Shown one piece after another: positions 37,189-50,075 of a stretch of DNA of 64,000 nt. Positions within the stretch are counted from its first letter, which is position 1. Every line of letters begins with the position of its first letter. Origin of the DNA: Rallus limicola (lineage: Eukaryota; Chordata; Aves; Gruiformes; Rallidae); the NCBI GenBank assembly GCA_022605955.1, contig JAKCOZ010000305.1, positions 186,001-250,000 of the forward strand, in the 5' to 3' direction. Under the pieces are notes generated by a model. That model ran no database searches and was not told the DNA's origin. It worked only from the letters and a program-made list of their open reading frames with translations. The position numbers and the translations under genes are program-made.

Positions 37189-39540
37189 CACGAGCAGACC
37201 CTGTCACTTTGGCTCTCAGCCTTTTCCTTTGCCTGGAAAGAGGGAACATGCCTGGAACCTCCTACGGTGCTTTTCTCGGCCCTAGCAGACTGCAATTCAA
37301 AACATGCTAAACGTCCAGCAATAACTCCCAAAGTAAAGAAGCTAGGCCTGAAAGGCATAGCTTGTCTGAAACCTCCTAACATGACACACGATCAGCCCCT
37401 GTCACTTTGGTTCTCAGCCTTTTCCTTTGCCTGGAAAGAGGGAACATGCCTGGAACCTCCTACGGTGCTTTTCTCGGCCCTAGCAGACTGCAGTTCAAAA
37501 CATGCTAAACGTCCAGCAATAACTCCCAAAGTAAAGAAGCTAGGCCTGAAAGGCATAGCTTGTCTGAAACCTCCTAACATGACACACGAGCAGCCCCTGT
37601 CACTTTGGTTCTCAGCCTTTTCCTTTGCCTGGAAAGAGGGAACATGCCTGGAACCTCCTACGGTGCTTTTCTCGGCCCTAGCAGACTGCAGTTCAAAACA
37701 TGCTAAACGTCCAGCAATAACTCCCAAAGTAAAGAAGCTAGGCCTGAAAGGCATAGCTTGTCTGAAACCTCCTAACAGGACACACGAGCAGCCCCTGTCA
37801 CTTTGGCTCTCAGCCTTTTCCTTTGCCTGGAAAGAGGGAACATGCCTGGAACCTCCTACGGTGCTTTTCTTGGCCCTAGCAGACTGCAGTTCAAAACATG
37901 CTAAACGTCCAGCAATAACTCCCAAAGTAAAGAAGCTAGGCCTGAAAGGCATAGCTTGTCTGAAACCTCCTAACAGGACACACGAGCAGCCCCTGTCACT
38001 TTGGCTCTCAGCCTTTTCCTTTGCCTGGAAAGACGGAACATGCCTGGAACCTCCTACGGTGCTTTTCTCGGCCCTAGCAGACTGCAGTTCAAAACATGCT
38101 AAACGTCCAGCAATAACTCCCAAAGTAAAGAAGCTAGGCCTGAAAGGCATAGCTTGTCTGAAACCTCCTAACATGACACACGAGCAGCCCCTGTTACTTT
38201 GGTTCTCAGCCTTTTCCTTTGCCTGGAAAGAGGGAACATGCCTGGAACCTCCTACGGTGCTTTTCTCGGCCCTAGCAGACTGCAGTTCAAAACATGCTAA
38301 ACGTCCAGCAATAACTCCCAAAGTAAAGAAGCTAGGCCTGAAAGGCATAGCTTGTCTGAAACCTCCTAACAGGACACACGAGCAGACCCTGTCACTTTGG
38401 CTCTCAGCCTTTTCCTTTGCCTGGAAAGAGGGAACATGCCTGGAACCTCCTACGGTGCTTTTCTCGGCCCTAGCAGACTGCAGTTCAAAACATGCTAAAC
38501 GTCCAGCAATAACTCCCAAAGTAAAGAAGCTAGGCCTGAAAGGCATAGCTTGTCTGAAACCTCCTAACAGGACACACGAACAGACCCTGTCACTTTGGCT
38601 CTCAGCCTTTTCCTTTGCCTGGAGAGAGGGAACATGCCTGGAACCTCCTACGGTGCTTTTCTCGGCCCTAGCAGACTGCAGTTCAAAACATGCTAAACGT
38701 CCAGCAATAACTCCCAAAGTAAAGAAGCTAGGCCTGAAAGGCATAGCTTGTCTGAAACCTCCTAACAGGACACACGAGCAGACCCTGTCACGTTGGCTCT
38801 CAGCCTTTTCCTTTGCCTGGAAAGAGGGAACATGCCTGGAACCTCCTACGGTGCTTTTCTCGGCCCTAGCAGACTGCAGTTCAAAACATGCTAAACGTCC
38901 AGCAATAACTCCCAAAGTAAAGAAGCTAGGCCTGAAAGGCATAGCTTGTCTGAAACCTCCTAACAGGACACACGAGCAGACCCTGTCACTTTGGCTCTCA
39001 GCCTTTTCCTTTGCCTGGAAAGAGGGAACATGCCTGGAACCTCCTACGGTGCTTTTCTCGGCCCTAGCAGACTGCAGTTCAAAACATGCTAAACGTCCAG
39101 CAATAACTCCCAAAGTAAAGAAGCTAGGCCTGAAAGGCATAGCTTGTCTGAAACCTCCTAACAGGACACACGAGCAGACCCTGTCACTTTGGCTCTCAGC
39201 CTTTTCCTTTGCCTGGAAAGAGGGAACATGCCTGGAACCTCCTACGGTGCTTTTCTCGGCCCTAGCAGACTGCAGTTCAAAACATGCTAAACGTCCAGCA
39301 ATAAATCCCAAAGTAAAGAAGCTAGGCCTGAAAGGCATAGCTTGTCTGAAACCTCCTAACAGGACACACGAGCAGACCCTGTCACTTTGGCTCTCAGCCT
39401 TTTCCTTTGCCTGGAAAGAGGGAACATGCCTGGAACCTCCTACGGTGCTTTTCTCGGCCCTAGCAGACTGCAGTTCAAAACATGCTAAACGTCCAGCAAT
39501 AACTCCCAAAGTAAAGAAGCTAGGCATGAAAGGCATAGCT

Positions 39541-39611
39541 TGTCCTGCTAGGAGGTTTCAGACAAGCTAGGCCTGAAAGGCATAGCTTGTCTGAAACCTC
39601 CTAACAGGACA
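39541..39611. repeat. Junction hairpin 26, arm variant
   Basis: T-to-C at 39548 (cctgctagg) in the left arm; same variant as junctions 28 and 33. Ends a 12-unit block of 2,423 bp. Confidence 0.9.
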
Positions 39612-40181
39612 CACGAGCAGACCCTGTCACTTTAGCTCTCAGCCTTTTCCTTTGCCTGGAAAGAGGGAACATGCCTGGAACCTCCTACGGTGCTTTTCTC
39701 GGCCCTAGCAGACTGCAGTTCAAAACATGCTAAACGTCCAGCAATAACTCCCAAAGTAAAGAAGCTAGGCCTGAAAGGCATAGCTTGTCTGAAACCTCCT
39801 AACAGGACACACGAGCAGCCCCTGTCACTTTGGCTCTCAGCCTTTTCCTTTGCCTGGAAAGAGGGAACATGCCTGGAACCTCCTACGGTGCTTTTCTCGG
39901 CCCTAGCAGACTGCAGTTCAAAACATGCTAAACGTCCAGCAATAACTCCCAAAGTAAAGAAGCTAGGCCTGAAAGGCATAGCTTGTCTGAAACCTCCTAA
40001 CATGACACACGAGCAGACCCTGTCACTTTGGCTCTCAGCCTTTTCCTTTGCCTGGAAAGAGGGAACATGCCTGGAACCTCCTACGGTGCTTTTCTCGGCC
40101 CTATCAGACTGCAGTTCAAAACATGCTAAACGTCCAGCAATAACTCCCAAAGTAAAGAAGCTAGGCATGAAAGGCATAGCT

Positions 40182-40252
40182 TGTCCTTTTAGGAGGTTTC
40201 AGACAAGCTAGGCCTGAAAGGCATAGCTTGTCTGAAACCTCCTAACAGGACA
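40182..40252. repeat. Junction hairpin 27, arm variant
   Basis: G-to-T at 40188 (tccttttagg) in the left arm; same variant as junctions 29, 32, 34 and 45. Ends a 3-unit block of 641 bp. Confidence 0.9.
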
Positions 40253-41416
40253 CACGAGCAGACCCTGTCACTTTGGCTCTCAGCCTTTTCCTTTGCCTGG
40301 AAAGAGGGAACATGCCTGGAACCTCCTACGGTGCTTTTCTCTGCCCTAGCAGACTGCAATTCAAAACATGCTAAACGTCCAGCAATAACTCCCAAAGTAA
40401 AGAAGCTAGGCCTTAAAGGCATAGCTTGTCTGAAACCTCCTAACATGACACACGAGCAGCCCCTGTCACTTTGGTTCTCAGCCTTTTCCTTTGCCTGGAA
40501 AGAGGGAACATGCCTGGAACCTCCTACGGTGCTTTTCTCGGCCCTAGCAGACTGCAGTTCAAAACATGCTAAACGTCCAGCAATAACTCCCAAAGTAAAG
40601 AAGCTAGGCCTGAAAGGCATAGCTTGTCTGAAACCTCCTAACAGGACACACGAGCAGACCCTGTCACTTTGGCTCTCAGCCTTTTCCTTTGCCTGGAAAG
40701 AGGGAACATGCCTGGAACCTCCTACGGTGCTTTTCTCGGCCCTAGCAGACTGCAGTTCAAAACATGCTAAACGTCCAGCAATAATTCCCAAAGTAAAGAA
40801 GCTAGGCCTGAAAGGCATAGCTTGTCTGAAACCTCCTAACAGGACACACGAGCAGCCCCTGTCACTTTGGCTCTCAGCCTTTTCCTTTGCCTGGAAAGAG
40901 GGAACATGCCTGGAACCTCCTACGGTGCTTTTCTCGGCCCTAGCAGACTGCAGTTCAAAACATGCTAAACGTCCAGCAATAACTCCCAAAGTAAAGAAGC
41001 TAGGCCTGAAAGGCATAGCTTGTCTGAAACCTCCTAACAGGACACACGAGCAGACCCTGTCACTTTGGCTCTCAGCCTTTTCCTTTGCCTGGAAAGAGGG
41101 AACATGCCTGGAACCTCCTACGGTGCTTTTCTCGGCCCTAGCAGACTGCAGTTCAAAACATGCTAAACGTCCAGCAATAACTCCCAAAGTAAAGAAGCTA
41201 GGCCTGAAAGGCATAGCTTGTCTGAAACCTCCTAACAGGACACACGAGCAGACCCTGTCACTTTGGCTCTCAGCCTTTTCCTTTGCCTGGAAAGAGGGAA
41301 CATGCCTGGAACCTCCTACGGTGCTTTTCTCGGCCCTAGCAGACTGCAGTTCAAAACATGCTAAACGTCCAGCAATAACTCCCAAAGTAAAGAAGCTAGG
41401 CAGAAAAGGCATAGCT

Positions 41417-41487
41417 TGTCCTGCTAGGAGGTTTCAGACAAGCTAGGCCTGAAAGGCATAGCTTGTCTGAAACCTCCTAACAGGACA
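41417..41487. repeat. Junction hairpin 28, arm variant
   Basis: cctgctagg arm variant, left unit ggcagaaaagg. Ends a 6-unit block of 1,235 bp. Confidence 0.9.
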
Positions 41488-42255
41488 CACGAGCAGACCC
41501 TGTCACTTTGGCTCTCAGCCTTTTCCTTTGCCTGGAAAGAGGGAACATGCCTGGAACCTCCTACGGTGCTTTTCTCGGCCCTAGCAGACTGCAGTTCAAA
41601 ACATGCTAAACGTCCAGCAATAACTCCCAAAGTAAAGAAGCTAGGCCTGAAAGGCATAGCTTGTCTGAAACCTCCTAACAGGACACACGAGCAGCCCCTG
41701 TCACTTTGGCTCTCAGCCTTTTCCTTTGCCTGGAAAGAGGGAACATGCCTGGAACCTCCTACGGTGCTTTTCTCGGCCCTAGCAGACTGCAGTTCAAAAC
41801 ATGCTAAACGTCCAGCAATAACTCCCAAAGTAAAGAAGCTAGGCCTGAAAGGCATAGCTTGTCTGAAACCTCCTAACAGGACACACGAGCAGCGCCTGTC
41901 ACTTTGGCTCTCAGCCTTTTCCTTTGCCTGGAAAGAGGGAACATGCCTGGAACCTCCTACGGTGCTTTTCTCAGCCCTAGCAGACTGCAGTTCAAAACAT
42001 GCTAAACGTCCAGCAATAACTCCCAAAGTAAAGAAGCTAGGCCTGAAAGGCATAGCTTGTCTGAAACCTCCTAACATGACACACGAGCAGCCCCTGTCAC
42101 TTTGGTTCTCAGCCTTTTCCTTTGCCTGGAAAGAGGGAACATGCCTGGAACCTCCTACGGTGCTTTTCTCGGCCCTATCAGACTGCAGTTCAAAACATGC
42201 TAAACGTCCAGCAATAACTCCCAAAGTAAAGAAGCTAGGCATGAAAGGCATAGCT

Positions 42256-42326
42256 TGTCCTTTTAGGAGGTTTCAGACAAGCTAGGCCTGAAAGGCATAG
42301 CTTGTCTGAAACCTCCTAACAGGACA
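42256..42326. repeat. Junction hairpin 29, arm variant
   Basis: tccttttagg arm variant. Ends a 4-unit block of 839 bp. Confidence 0.9.
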
Positions 42327-43292
42327 CACGAGCAGACCCTGTCACTTTGGCTCTCAGCCTTTTCCTTTGCCTGGAAAGAGGGAACATGCCTGGAACCTCC
42401 TACGGTGCTTTTCTCTGCCCTAGCAGACTGCAATTCAAAACATGCTAAACGTCCAGCAATAACTCCCAAAGTAAAGAAGCTAGGCCTGAAAGGCATAGCT
42501 TGTCTGAAACCTCCTAACATGACACACGAGCAGCCCCTGTCACTTTGGTTCTCAGCCTTTTCCTTTGCCTGGAAAGAGGGAACATGCCTGGAACCTCCTA
42601 CGGTGCTTTTCTCGGCCCTAGCAGACTGCAGTTCAAAACATGCTAAACGTCCAGCAATAACTCCCAAAGTAAAGAAGCTAGGCCTGAAAGGCATAGCTTG
42701 TCTGAAACCTCCTAACAGGACACACGAGCAGACCCTGTCACTTTGGCTCTCAGCCTTTTCCTTTGCCTGGAAAGAGGGAACATGCCTGGAACCTCCTACG
42801 GTGCTTTTCTCGGCCCTAGCAGACTGCAGTTCAAAACATGCTAAACGTCCAGCAATAACTCCCAAAGTAAAGAAGCTAGGCCTGAAAGGCATAGCTTGTC
42901 TGAAACCTCCTAACAGGACACACGAGCAGACCCTGTCACTTTGGCTCTCAGCCTTTTCCTTTGCCTGGAAAGAGGGAACATGCCTGGAACCTCCTACGGT
43001 GCTTTTCTCGGCCCTAGCAGACTGCAGTTCAAAACATGCTAAACGTCCAGCAATAAATCCCAAAGTAAAGAAGCTAGGCCTGAAAGGCATAGCTTGTCTG
43101 AAACCTCCTAACAGGACACACAAGCAGACCCTGTCACTTTGGCTCTCAGCCTTTTCCTTTGCCTGGAAAGAGGGAACATGCCTGGAACCTCCTACGGTGC
43201 TTTTCTCGGCCCTAGCAGACTGCAGTTCAAAACATGCTAAACGTCCAGCAATAACTCCCAAAGTAAAGAAGCTAGGCATGAAAGGCATAGCT

Positions 43293-43363
43293 TGTCCTGT
43301 TAGGAGGTTTCAGACAAGCTAGGCCTGAAAGGCATAGCTTGTCTGAAACCTCCTAACAGGACA
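43293..43363. repeat. Junction hairpin 30
   Basis: Standard form. Ends a 5-unit block of 1,037 bp whose last-but-one unit carries aataaatccc and cacacaagc. Confidence 0.92.
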
Positions 43364-43933
43364 CACGAGCAGACCCTGTCACTTTGGCTCTCAGCCTTTT
43401 CCTTTGCCTGGAAAGAGGGAACATGCCTGGAACCTCCTACGGTGCTTTTCTCGGCCCTAGCAGACTGCAGTTCAAAACATGCTAAACGTCCAGCAATAAC
43501 TCCCAAAGTAAAGAAGCTAGGCCTGAAAGGCATAGCTTGTCTGAAACCTCCTAACAGGACACACGAGCAGCCCCTGTCACTTTGGCTCTCAGCCTTTTCC
43601 TTTGCCTGGAAAGAGGGAACATGCCTGGAACCTCCTACGGTGCTTTTCTCAGCCCTAGCAGACTGCAGTTCAAAACATGCTAAACGTCCAGCAATAACTC
43701 CCAAAGTAAAGAAGCTAGGCCTGAAAGGCATAGCTTGTCTGAAACCTCCTAACATGACACACGAGCAGCCCCTGTCACTTTGGTTCTCAGCCTTTTCCTT
43801 TGCCTGGAAAGAGGGAACATGCCTGGAACCTCCTACGGTGCTTTTCTCGGCCCTATCAGACATCAGTTCAAAACATGCTAAACGTCCAGCAATAACTCCC
43901 AAAGTAAAGAAGCTAGGCATGAAAGGCATAGCT

Positions 43934-44004
43934 TGTCCTGTTAGGAGGTTTCAGACAAGCTAGGCCTGAAAGGCATAGCTTGTCTGAAACCTCCTAACAG
44001 GACA
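43934..44004. repeat. Junction hairpin 31
   Basis: Standard form. Ends a 3-unit block of 641 bp; its last unit has the private variant cagacatcagttc. Confidence 0.92.
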
Positions 44005-44376
44005 CACGAGCAGACCCTGTCACTTTGGCTCTCAGCCTTTTCCTTTGCCTGGAAAGAGGGAACATGCCTGGAACCTCCTACGGTGCTTTTCTCGGCCCTA
44101 GCAGACTGCAGTTCAAAACATGCTAAACGTCCAGCAATAACTCCCAAAGTAAAGAAGCTAGGCCTGAAAGGCATAGCTTGTCTGAAACCTCCTAACATGA
44201 CACACGAGCAGCCCCTGTCACTTTGGTTCTCAGCCTTTTCCTTTGCCTGGAAAGAGGGAACATGCCTGGAACCTCCTACGGTGCTTTTCTCGGCCCTAGC
44301 AGACTGCAGTTCAAAACATGCTAAACGTCCAGCAATAACTCCCAAAGTAAAGAAGCTAGGCATGAAAGGCATAGCT

Positions 44377-44447
44377 TGTCCTTTTAGGAGGTTTCAGACA
44401 AGCTAGGCCTGAAAGGCATAGCTTGTCTGAAACCTCCTAACAGGACA
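44377..44447. repeat. Junction hairpin 32, arm variant
   Basis: tccttttagg arm variant. Ends a 2-unit block of 443 bp. Confidence 0.9.
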
Positions 44448-45611
44448 CACGAGCAGACCCTGTCACTTTGGCTCTCAGCCTTTTCCTTTGCCTGGAAAGA
44501 GGGAACATGCCTGGAACCTCCTACGGTGCTTTTCTCTGCCCTAGCAGACTGCAATTCAAAACATGCTAAACGTCCAGCAATAACTCCCAAAGTAAAGAAG
44601 CTAGGCCTGAAAGGCATAGCTTGTCTGAAACCTCCTAACATGACACACGAGCAGCCCCTGTCACTTTGGTTCTCAGCCTTTTCCTTTGCCTGGAAAGAGG
44701 GAACATGCCTGGAACCTCCTACGGTGCTTTTCTCGGCCCTAGCAGACTGCAGTTCAAAACATGCTAAACGTCCAGCAATAACTCCCAAAGTAAAGAAGCT
44801 AGGCCTGAAAGGCATAGCTTGTCTGAAACCTCCTAACAGGACACACGAGCAGACCCTGTCACTTTGGCTCTCAGCCTTTTCCTTTGCCTGGAAAGAGGGA
44901 ACATGCCTGGAACCTCCTACGGTGCTTTTCTCGGCCCTAGCAGACTGCAGTTCAAAACATGCTAAACGTCCAGCAATAATTCCCAAAGTAAAGAAGCTAG
45001 GCCTGAAAGGCATAGCTTGTCTGAAACCTCCTAACAGGACACACGAGCAGCCCCTGTCACTTTGGCTCTCAGCCTTTTCCTTTGCCTGGAAAGAGGGAAC
45101 ATGCCTGGAACCTCCTACGGTGCTTTTCTCGGCCCTAGCAGACTGCAGTTCAAAACATGCTAAACGTCCAGCAATAACTCCCAAAGTAAAGAAGCTAGGC
45201 CTGAAAGGCATAGCTTGTCTGAAACCTCCTAACAGGACACACGAGCAGACCCTGTCACTTTGGCTCTCAGCCTTTTCCTTTGCCTGGAAAGAGGGAACAT
45301 GCCTGGAACCTCCTACGGTGCTTTTCTCGGCCCTAGCAGACTGCAGTTCAAAACATGCTAAACGTCCAGCAATAACTCCCAAAGTAAAGAAGCTAGGCCT
45401 GAAAGGCATAGCTTGTCTGAAACCTCCTAACAGGACACACGAGCAGACCCTGTCACTTTGGCTCTCAGCCTTTTCCTTTGCCTGGAAAGAGGGAACATGC
45501 CTGGAACCTCCTACGGTGCTTTTCTCGGCCCTAGCAGACTGCAGTTCAAAACATGCTAAACGTCCAGCAATAACTCCCAAAGTAAAGAAGCTAGGCAGAA
45601 AAGGCATAGCT

Positions 45612-45682
45612 TGTCCTGCTAGGAGGTTTCAGACAAGCTAGGCCTGAAAGGCATAGCTTGTCTGAAACCTCCTAACAGGACA
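45612..45682. repeat. Junction hairpin 33, arm variant
   Basis: cctgctagg arm variant with left unit ggcagaaaagg, matching junction 28. Ends a 6-unit block of 1,235 bp. Confidence 0.9.
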
Positions 45683-46252
45683 CACGAGCAGACCCTGTCA
45701 CTTTGGCTCTCAGCCTTTTCCTTTGCCTGGAAAGAGGGAACATGCCTGGAACCTCCTACGGTGCTTTTCTCGGCCCTAGCAGACTGCAGTTCAAAACATG
45801 CTAAACGTCCAGCAATAACTCCCAAAGTAAAGAAGCTAGGCCTGAAAGGCATAGCTTGTCTGAAACCTCCTAACAGGACACACGAGCAGCGCCTGTCACT
45901 TTGGCTCTCAGCCTTTTCCTTTGCCTGGAAAGAGGGAACATGCCTGGAACCTCCTACGGTGCTTTTCTCAGCCCTAGCAGACTGCAGTTCAAAACATGCT
46001 AAACGTCCAGCAATAACTCCCAAAGTAAAGAAGCTAGGCCTGAAAGGCATAGCTTGTCTGAAACCTCCTAACATGACACACGAGCAGCCCCTGTCACTTT
46101 GGTTCTCAGCCTTTTCCTTTGCCTGGAAAGAGGGAACATGCCTGGAACCTCCTACGGTGCTTTTCTCGGCCCTATCAGACTGCAGTTCAAAACATGCTAA
46201 ACGTCCAGCAATAACTCCCAAAGTAAAGAAGCTAGGCATGAAAGGCATAGCT

Positions 46253-46323
46253 TGTCCTTTTAGGAGGTTTCAGACAAGCTAGGCCTGAAAGGCATAGCTT
46301 GTCTGAAACCTCCTAACAGGACA
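46253..46323. repeat. Junction hairpin 34, arm variant
   Basis: tccttttagg arm variant. Ends a 3-unit block of 641 bp. Confidence 0.9.
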
Positions 46324-47883
46324 CACGAGCAGACCCTGTCACTTTGGCTCTCAGCCTTTTCCTTTGCCTGGAAAGAGGGAACATGCCTGGAACCTCCTAC
46401 GGTGCTTTTCTCTGCCCTAGCAGACTGCAATTCAAAACATGCTAAACGTCCAGCAATAACTCCCAAAGTAAAGAAGCTAGGCCTGAAAGGCATAGCTTGT
46501 CTGAAACCTCCTAACATGACACACGAGCAGCCCCTGTCACTTTGGTTCTCAGCCTTTTCCTTTGCCTGGAAAGAGGGAACATGCCTGGAACCTCCTACGG
46601 TGCTTTTCTCGGCCCTAGCAGACTGCAGTTCAAAACATGCTAAACGTCCAGCAATAACTCCCAAAGTAAAGAAGCTAGGCCTGAAAGGCATAGCTTGTCT
46701 GAAACCTCCTAACAGGACACACGAGCAGACCCTGTCACTTTGGCTCTCAGCCTTTTCCTTTGCCTGGAAAGAGGGAACATGCCTGGAACCTCCTACGGTG
46801 CTTTTCTCGGCCCTAGCAGACTGCAGTTCAAAACATGCTAAACGTCCAGCAATAACTCCCAAAGTAAAGAAGCTAGGCCTGAAAGGCATAGCTTGTCTGA
46901 AACCTCCTAACAGGACACACGAGCAGCCCCTGTCACTTTGGCTCTCAGCCTTTTCCTTTGCCTGGAAAGAGGGAACATGCCTGGAACCTCCTACGGTGCT
47001 TTTCTCGGCCCTAGCAGACTGCAGTTCAAAACATGCTAAACGTCCAGCAATAACTCCCAAAGTAAAGAAGCTAGGCCTGAAAGGCATAGCTTGTCTGAAA
47101 GCTCCTAACAGGACACACGAGCAGACCCTGTCACTTTGGCTCTCAGCCTTTTCCTTTGCCTGGAAAGAGGGAACATGCCTGGAACCTCCTACGGTGCTTT
47201 TCTCGGCCCTAGCAGACTGCAGTTCAAAACATGCTAAACGTCCAGCAATAACTCCCAAAGTAAAGAAGCTAGGCCTGAAAGGCATAGCTTGTCTGAAACC
47301 TCCTAACAGGACACACGAGCAGACCCTGTCACTTTGGCTCTCAGCCTTTTCCTTTGCCTGGAAAGAGGGAACATGCCTGGAACCTCCTACGGTGCTTTTC
47401 TCGGCCCTAGCAGACTGCAGTTCAAAACATGCTAAACGTCCAGCAATAACTCCCAAAGTAAAGAAGCTAGGCCTGAAAGGCATAGCTTGTCTGAAACCTC
47501 CTAACAGGACACACGAGCAGACCCTGTCACTTTGGCTCTCAGCCTTTTCCTTTGCCTGGAAAGAGGGAACATGCCTGGAACCTCCTACGGTGCTTTTCTC
47601 GGCCCTAGCAGACTGCAGTTCAAAACATGCTAAACGTCCAGCAATAACTCCCAAAGTAAAGAAGCTAGGCCTGAAAGGCATAGCTTGTCTGAAACCTCCT
47701 AACAGGACACACAAGCAGACCCTGTCACTTTGGCTCTCAGCCTTTTCCTTTGCCTGGAAAGAGGGAACATGCCTGGAACCTCCTACGGTGCTTTTCTCGG
47801 CCCTAGCAGACTGCAGTTCAAAACATGCTAAACGTCCAGCAATAACTCCCAAAGTAAAGAAGCTAGGCATGAAAGGCATAGCT

Positions 47884-47954
47884 TGTCCTGTTAGGAGGTT
47901 TCAGACAAGCTAGGCCTGAAAGGCATAGCTTGTCTGAAACCTCCTAACAGGACA
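47884..47954. repeat. Junction hairpin 35
   Basis: Standard form. Ends an 8-unit block of 1,631 bp. Confidence 0.92.
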
Positions 47955-48524
47955 CACGAGCAGACCCTGTCACTTTGGCTCTCAGCCTTTTCCTTTGCCT
48001 GGAAAGAGGGAACATGCCTGGAACCTCCTACGGTGCTTTTCTCGGTCCTAGCAGACTGCAGTTCAAAACATGCTAAACGTCCAGCAATAACTCCCAAAGT
48101 AAAGAAGCTAGGCCTGAAAGGCATAGCTTGTCTGAAACCTCCTAACAGGACACACGAGCAGCCCCTGTCACTTTGGCTCTCAGCCTTTTCCTTTGCCTGG
48201 AAAGAGGGAACATGCCTGGAACCTCCTACGGTGCTTTTCTCAGCCCTAGCAGACTGCAGTTCAAAACATGCTAAACGTCCAGCAATAACTCCCAAAGTAA
48301 AGAAGCTAGGCCTGAAAGGCATAGCTTGTCTGAAACCTCCTAACATGACACACGAGCAGCCCCTGTCACTTTGGTTCTCAGCCTTTTCCTTTGCCTGGAA
48401 AGAGGGAACATGCCTGGAACCTCCTACGGTGCTTTTCTCGGCCCTATCAGACTGCAGTTCAAAACATGCTAAACGTCCAGCAATAACTCCCAAAGTAAAG
48501 AAGCTAGGCATGAAAGGCATAGCT

Positions 48525-48595
48525 TGTCCTGTTAGGAGGTTTCAGACAAGCTAGGCCTGAAAGGCATAGCTTGTCTGAAACCTCCTAACAGGACA
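48525..48595. repeat. Junction hairpin 36
   Basis: Standard form. Ends a 3-unit block of 641 bp. Confidence 0.92.
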
Positions 48596-49141
48596 CACGA
48601 GCAGACCCTGTCACTTTGGCTCTCAGCCTTTTCCTTTGCCTGGAAAGAGGGAACATGCCTGGAACCTCCTACGGTGCTTTTCTCGGCCCTAGCAGACTGC
48701 AGTTCAAAACATGCTAAACGTCCAGCAATAACTCCCAAAGTAAAGAAGCTAGGCCTGAAAGGCATAGCTTGTCTGAAACCTCCTAACATGACACACGAGC
48801 AGCCCCTGTCACTTTGGTTCTCAGCCTTTTCCTTTGCCTGGAAAGAGGGAACATGCCTGGAACCTCCTACGGTGCTTTTCTCGGCCCTAGCAGACTGCAG
48901 TTCAAAACATGCTAAACGTCCAGCAATAACTCCCAAAGTAAAGAAGCTAGGCCTGAAAGGCATAGCTTGTCTGAAACCTCCTAACAGGACACACGAGCAG
49001 ACCCTGTCACTTTGGCTCTCAGCCTTTTCCTTTGCCTGGAAAGACGGAACATGCCTGGAACCTCCTACGGTGCTTTTCTCGGCCCTAGCAGACTGCAGTT
49101 CAAAACATGCTAAACGTCCAGCAATAACTCCCAAAGTAAAG

Positions 49142-49166
49142 AAGCTAGGCCTTTCAGGCCTAGCTT
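49142..49166. repeat. Internal palindrome with flipped centre, copy 1
   Basis: Reads aagctaggcct / ttc / aggcctagctt. The usual gaa centre is replaced by its reverse complement and the arms are perfect, with no change in unit length. The unit before it carries gacggaacatg. Confidence 0.88.
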
Positions 49167-49759
49167 GTCTGAAACCTCCTAACATGACACACGAGCAGCC
49201 CCTGTCACTTTGGTTCTCAGCCTTTTCCTTTGCCTGGAAAGAGGGAACATGCCTGGAACCTCCTACGGTGCTTTTCTCGGCCCTAGCAGACTGCAGTTCA
49301 AAACATGCTAAACGTCCAGCAATAACTCCCAAAGTAAAGAAGCTAGGCCTGAAAGGCATAGCTTGTCTGAAACCTCCTAACAGGACACACGAGCAGACCC
49401 TGTCACTTTGGCTCTCAGCCTTTTCCTTTGCCTGGAAAGAGGGAACATGCCTGGAACCTCCTACGGTGCTTTTCTCGGCCCTAGCAGACTGCAGTTCAAA
49501 ACATGCTAAACGTCCAGCAATAACTCCCAAAGTAAAGAAGCTAGGCCTGAAAGGCATAGCTTGTCTGAAACCTCCTAACATGACACACGAGCAGCCCCTG
49601 TCACTTTGGTTCTCAGCCTTTTCCTTTGCCTGGAAAGAGGGAACATGCCTGGAACCTCCTACGGTGCTTTTCTCGGCCCTAGAAGACTGCAGTTCAAAAC
49701 ATGCTAAACGTCCAGCAATAACTCCCAAAGTAAAGAAGCTAGGCATGAAAGGCATAGCT

Positions 49760-49830
49760 TGTCCTGTTAGGAGGTTTCAGACAAGCTAGGCCTGAAAGGC
49801 ATAGCTTGTCTGAAAGCTCCTAACAGGACA
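49760..49830. repeat. Junction hairpin 37, right-arm mismatch
   Basis: C-to-G at 49816 (gaaagctcc) in the right arm. Ends a 6-unit block of 1,235 bp. The following block is a single 245-bp unit. Confidence 0.9.
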
Positions 49831-50004
49831 CACGAGCAGACCCTGTCACTTTGGCTCTCAGCCTTTTCCTTTGCCTGGAAAGAGGGAACATGCCTGGAAC
49901 CTCCTACGGTGCTTTTCTCGGCCCTAGCAGACTGCAATTCAAAACATGCTAAACGTCCAGTAATAACTCCCAAAGTAAAGAAGCTAGGCATGAAAGGCAT
50001 AGCT

Positions 50005-50075
50005 TGTCCTGTTAGGAGGTTTCAGACAAGCTAGGCCTGAAAGGCATAGCTTGTCTGAAAGCTCCTAACAGGACA
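50005..50075. repeat. Junction hairpin 38, right-arm mismatch
   Basis: gaaagctcc in the right arm (G at 50061). Only 245 bp from hairpin 37, the minimum spacing seen. Copy boundary of the 3,752-bp repeat. Confidence 0.9.

Larger units (their letters stand above)
40212..45641. repeat. Duplicated 6-unit block, copies 4,195 bp apart
   Basis: Blocks 40212-41446 and 44407-45641 (1,235 bp each) are near-identical. Both carry ctctgccc/gcaattc first, aataattccc in the third unit, and ggcagaaaagg plus the cctgctagg hairpin at the end. One difference I saw is T at 40414 (ccttaaaggc) against G in the second copy. The blocks after them also correspond (both contain gcagcgcctg), but the first has four units and the second three, so a unit was gained or lost after the duplication. 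Confidence 0.85.
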
